Part shown: one piece after another, positions 62,458-64,000 of the stretch
How the letters are laid out: each line of letters starts with the position of its first letter
How positions within the stretch are numbered: position 1 is the first letter of the stretch
Source of the DNA: Streptomyces fulvoviolaceus
Lineage (GTDB): Bacteria > Actinomycetota > Actinomycetes > Streptomycetales > Streptomycetaceae
DNA: 64,000 bases
Assembly (NCBI RefSeq): GCF_000718165.1
Contig: NZ_JOEY01000009.1
Location: 62,001-126,000, forward strand
Direction of reading: 5' to 3'
Program-made: the position numbers and the translations under genes
The notes under the pieces: generated by a model
Told to the model about the DNA's origin: nothing
Databases searched by the model: none
The model's input: the letters and a program-made list of their open reading frames with translations, nothing else

Positions 62458-64000
62458 ATGGCCAAGAATCACCGATCCGATCGACCCTCGACGGACCACG
62501 GCTCCCGCCCGTCGCCGGGCACGATCCTGGACCGGCTCGCCTCCGGGCCGAGCCGGGCTTCGCGCATCACTCATACGGAGCACTTGCCCCCGCGCGAGGG
62601 CCGCCATGCCGTCTGGCCCGATCGGATCCGCTCCGAGGTCATCGCCGCTGTGCAGGCATGCGGTATCGAACACCCCTGGGCCCACCAGGCACGCGCGGCC
62701 GAGCACGCCCTGGACGGCGACTCGGTGGTCGTCGCCACCGGCACGGCGTCCGGCAAGTCCCTGGCGTACCTCGTACCGGTCCTCTCGACGCTCCTGGACG
62801 GCTCCGAGGCCCCGAACGGCCGCGGGGCCACCGCCCTCTACCTGGCCCCCACGAAGGCCCTCGCGGCCGACCAGCGCCGATCGGTGAAGGAACTTTCACA
62901 ACCGCTGGGCAATTCTGTCCGGCCTGCGGTGTACGACGGCGACACGCCGTTCGAGGAACGCGAGTGGGTACGCCAGTACGCCAACTACGTCCTGACCAAC
63001 CCCGACATGCTGCACCGCGGCATACTCCCCTCCCATCCCCGCTGGTCCTCCTTCCTGAAGGCGCTCAAGTACGTCGTCATCGACGAGTGCCACACCTACC
63101 GCGGCGTCTTCGGCTCGCACGTCGCCCAGGTGCTGCGCCGCCTGCGCCGCCTCTGCGCCCGCTACGGCTCCTCGCCCGTGTTCCTCCTGGCCTCCGCGAC
63201 CGCGGCCGAGCCCTCGGTGGCCGCCGGCCGTCTCACCGGCCTCCCGGTGGTCGAGGTCGCCGACGACGCCTCCCCGCGCGGCGAACTGGTGTTCGCCCTC
63301 TGGGAGCCCCCGCTCACCGAGATGCAGGGCGAGAAGGGCGCGCCGGTCCGCCGCACGGCCACCGCCGAGACGGCCGACCTGCTGACCGACCTCACCGTCC
63401 AGGGCGTCCGCACGGTCGCCTTCGTACGCTCCCGGCGCGGCGCCGAGCTGATTTCGGTGATCGCCCAGGAACGGCTAGCCGAGGTCGACCGCTCCCTCGC
63501 CCGGCGTGTCGCGGCGTACCGCGGCGGCTACCTCCCCGAGGAGCGCCGCGCTCTCGAACAGGCGCTCCACTCCGGCGAACTCCTCGGCCTCGCCGCGACC
63601 ACCGCGCTGGAACTCGGCATCGACGTCTCGGGGTTGGACGCCGTGCTGATCGCCGGCTATCCGGGCACGCGGGCGTCCCTGTGGCAGCAGGCGGGCCGGG
63701 CGGGCCGCGCCGGGCAGGGGGCGCTGGCGATCCTGGTGGCCCGCGACGACCCGCTGGACACCTTCCTCGTCCACCACCCCGAGGCCCTGTTCGACCAGCC
63801 CGTGGAGTCCACGGTCCTCGACCCCGACAACCCGTACGTCCTCGCCCCGCACCTGTGCGCGGCGGCCGCGGAACTGCCGCTGACAGAGGACGACTTGGCG
63901 CTGTTCGGCCCCGAGACGGAGAGCCTGCTGCCGCAACTGGAGGCCGCGAAGCTGCTCCGCCGCCGGTTGAAGGCCTGGCACTGGACCCGCCGGGAACGAG
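62458..64000 (+). CDS. DEAD/DEAH-box helicase (partial, continues past the window)
   Basis: The first 514 codons of a superfamily 2 helicase. Motif I is ATGTASGKS near residue 94, motif Ia APTKALAADQ, motif II DECH (a variant of DEAH) near 209, motif III LLASATAAE, and motif VI LWQQAGRAGRAGQG near 405-418. The layout fits the MrfA/YprA-like DNA-repair helicases, whose C-terminal zinc domain (DUF1998) would lie beyond the window. ATG 62458 is used; the gene is divergent from bldG, as in other streptomycetes. Confidence 0.9.
   Translation, partial: MAKNHRSDRPSTDHGSRPSPGTILDRLASGPSRASRITHTEHLPPREGRHAVWPDRIRSEVIAAVQACGIEHPWAHQARAAEHALDGDSVVVATGTASGKSLAYLVPVLSTLLDGSEAPNGRGATALYLAPTKALAADQRRSVKELSQPLGNSVRPAVYDGDTPFEEREWVRQYANYVLTNPDMLHRGILPSHPRWSSFLKALKYVVIDECHTYRGVFGSHVAQVLRRLRRLCARYGSSPVFLLASATAAEPSVAAGRLTGLPVVEVADDASPRGELVFALWEPPLTEMQGEKGAPVRRTATAETADLLTDLTVQGVRTVAFVRSRRGAELISVIAQERLAEVDRSLARRVAAYRGGYLPEERRALEQALHSGELLGLAATTALELGIDVSGLDAVLIAGYPGTRASLWQQAGRAGRAGQGALAILVARDDPLDTFLVHHPEALFDQPVESTVLDPDNPYVLAPHLCAAAAELPLTEDDLALFGPETESLLPQLEAAKLLRRRLKAWHWTRRER

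Overview
The window is high-GC DNA (about 70% or more, with strong third-position G/C bias) from a Streptomyces chromosome. Support comes from GTG and TTG starts behind GGAGG-like ribosome sites, a bldG locus, a tipA orthologue, an XRE/ATPase/DUF397 (whiJ-type) cluster, large AfsR-like regulators and zinc-free ribosomal protein paralogues. From memory, the order resembles two separate core segments of S. coelicolor (around tipA, and around topA-bldG). I could not check that by search, and the strain is not identified.

Positions 1-8973 hold housekeeping genes: the end of a folate gene, a DUF3180 protein, then leftward folE, ftsH, hpt, tilS, a zinc metalloprotease and dacB, with ppa pointing the other way. 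Positions 9028-15971 hold a ThrE-type exporter, a DedA protein, a YbjQ-like protein, tipA with its self-regulated promoter, a stump of a ClC channel, glutamate decarboxylase and a BNR-repeat lipoprotein. Positions 16083-23449 hold an ABC export operon under a PadR regulator, a DinB-like enzyme, an aldehyde dehydrogenase and the whiJ-type cluster. Positions 23701-26120 are a zinc-starvation ribosome-remodelling locus. It has two outward operons around one Zur box and encodes S18, L31, L33, L28 and S14 paralogues plus a CobW-like protein.

Positions 26189-31933 hold two lipoproteins, a DUF2786 protein, a LysE exporter, a Clp-N/HTH regulator that looks leaderless with two operators, a long nested palindrome and a family A DNA polymerase. 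Positions 31934-42919 look like a small specialised-metabolite island. It has two AfsR/SARP-NB-ARC-TPR regulators (one with a TTA codon), a family 2 glycosyltransferase, two translationally coupled ATP-grasp ligases, a divergent short membrane-peptide gene and a tandem-repeat tract. Positions 42952-43659 hold a thiolase relic and a recombinase relic beside a tRNA-Thr gene, which suggests an old integration site.

Positions 43778-64000 return to core genes: a tripeptidyl aminopeptidase, holB, a three-part membrane/thymidylate kinase/coiled-coil protein, topA, a small membrane protein, a Ser/Thr kinase, a methyltransferase, a lipoprotein, the proton-pumping pyrophosphatase, the anti-sigma/BldG pair and the start of a DEAD-box helicase.

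The best leads are the ATP-grasp/peptide/SARP island; a direct-repeat element shared at matching distances by the promoters of the whiJ-cluster ATPase and DUF397 genes; the leaderless Clp-N/HTH promoter with an operator on each promoter element; the TipA orthologue whose drug-binding cysteine is shifted by one residue; and the CobW-like protein without a normal P-loop.
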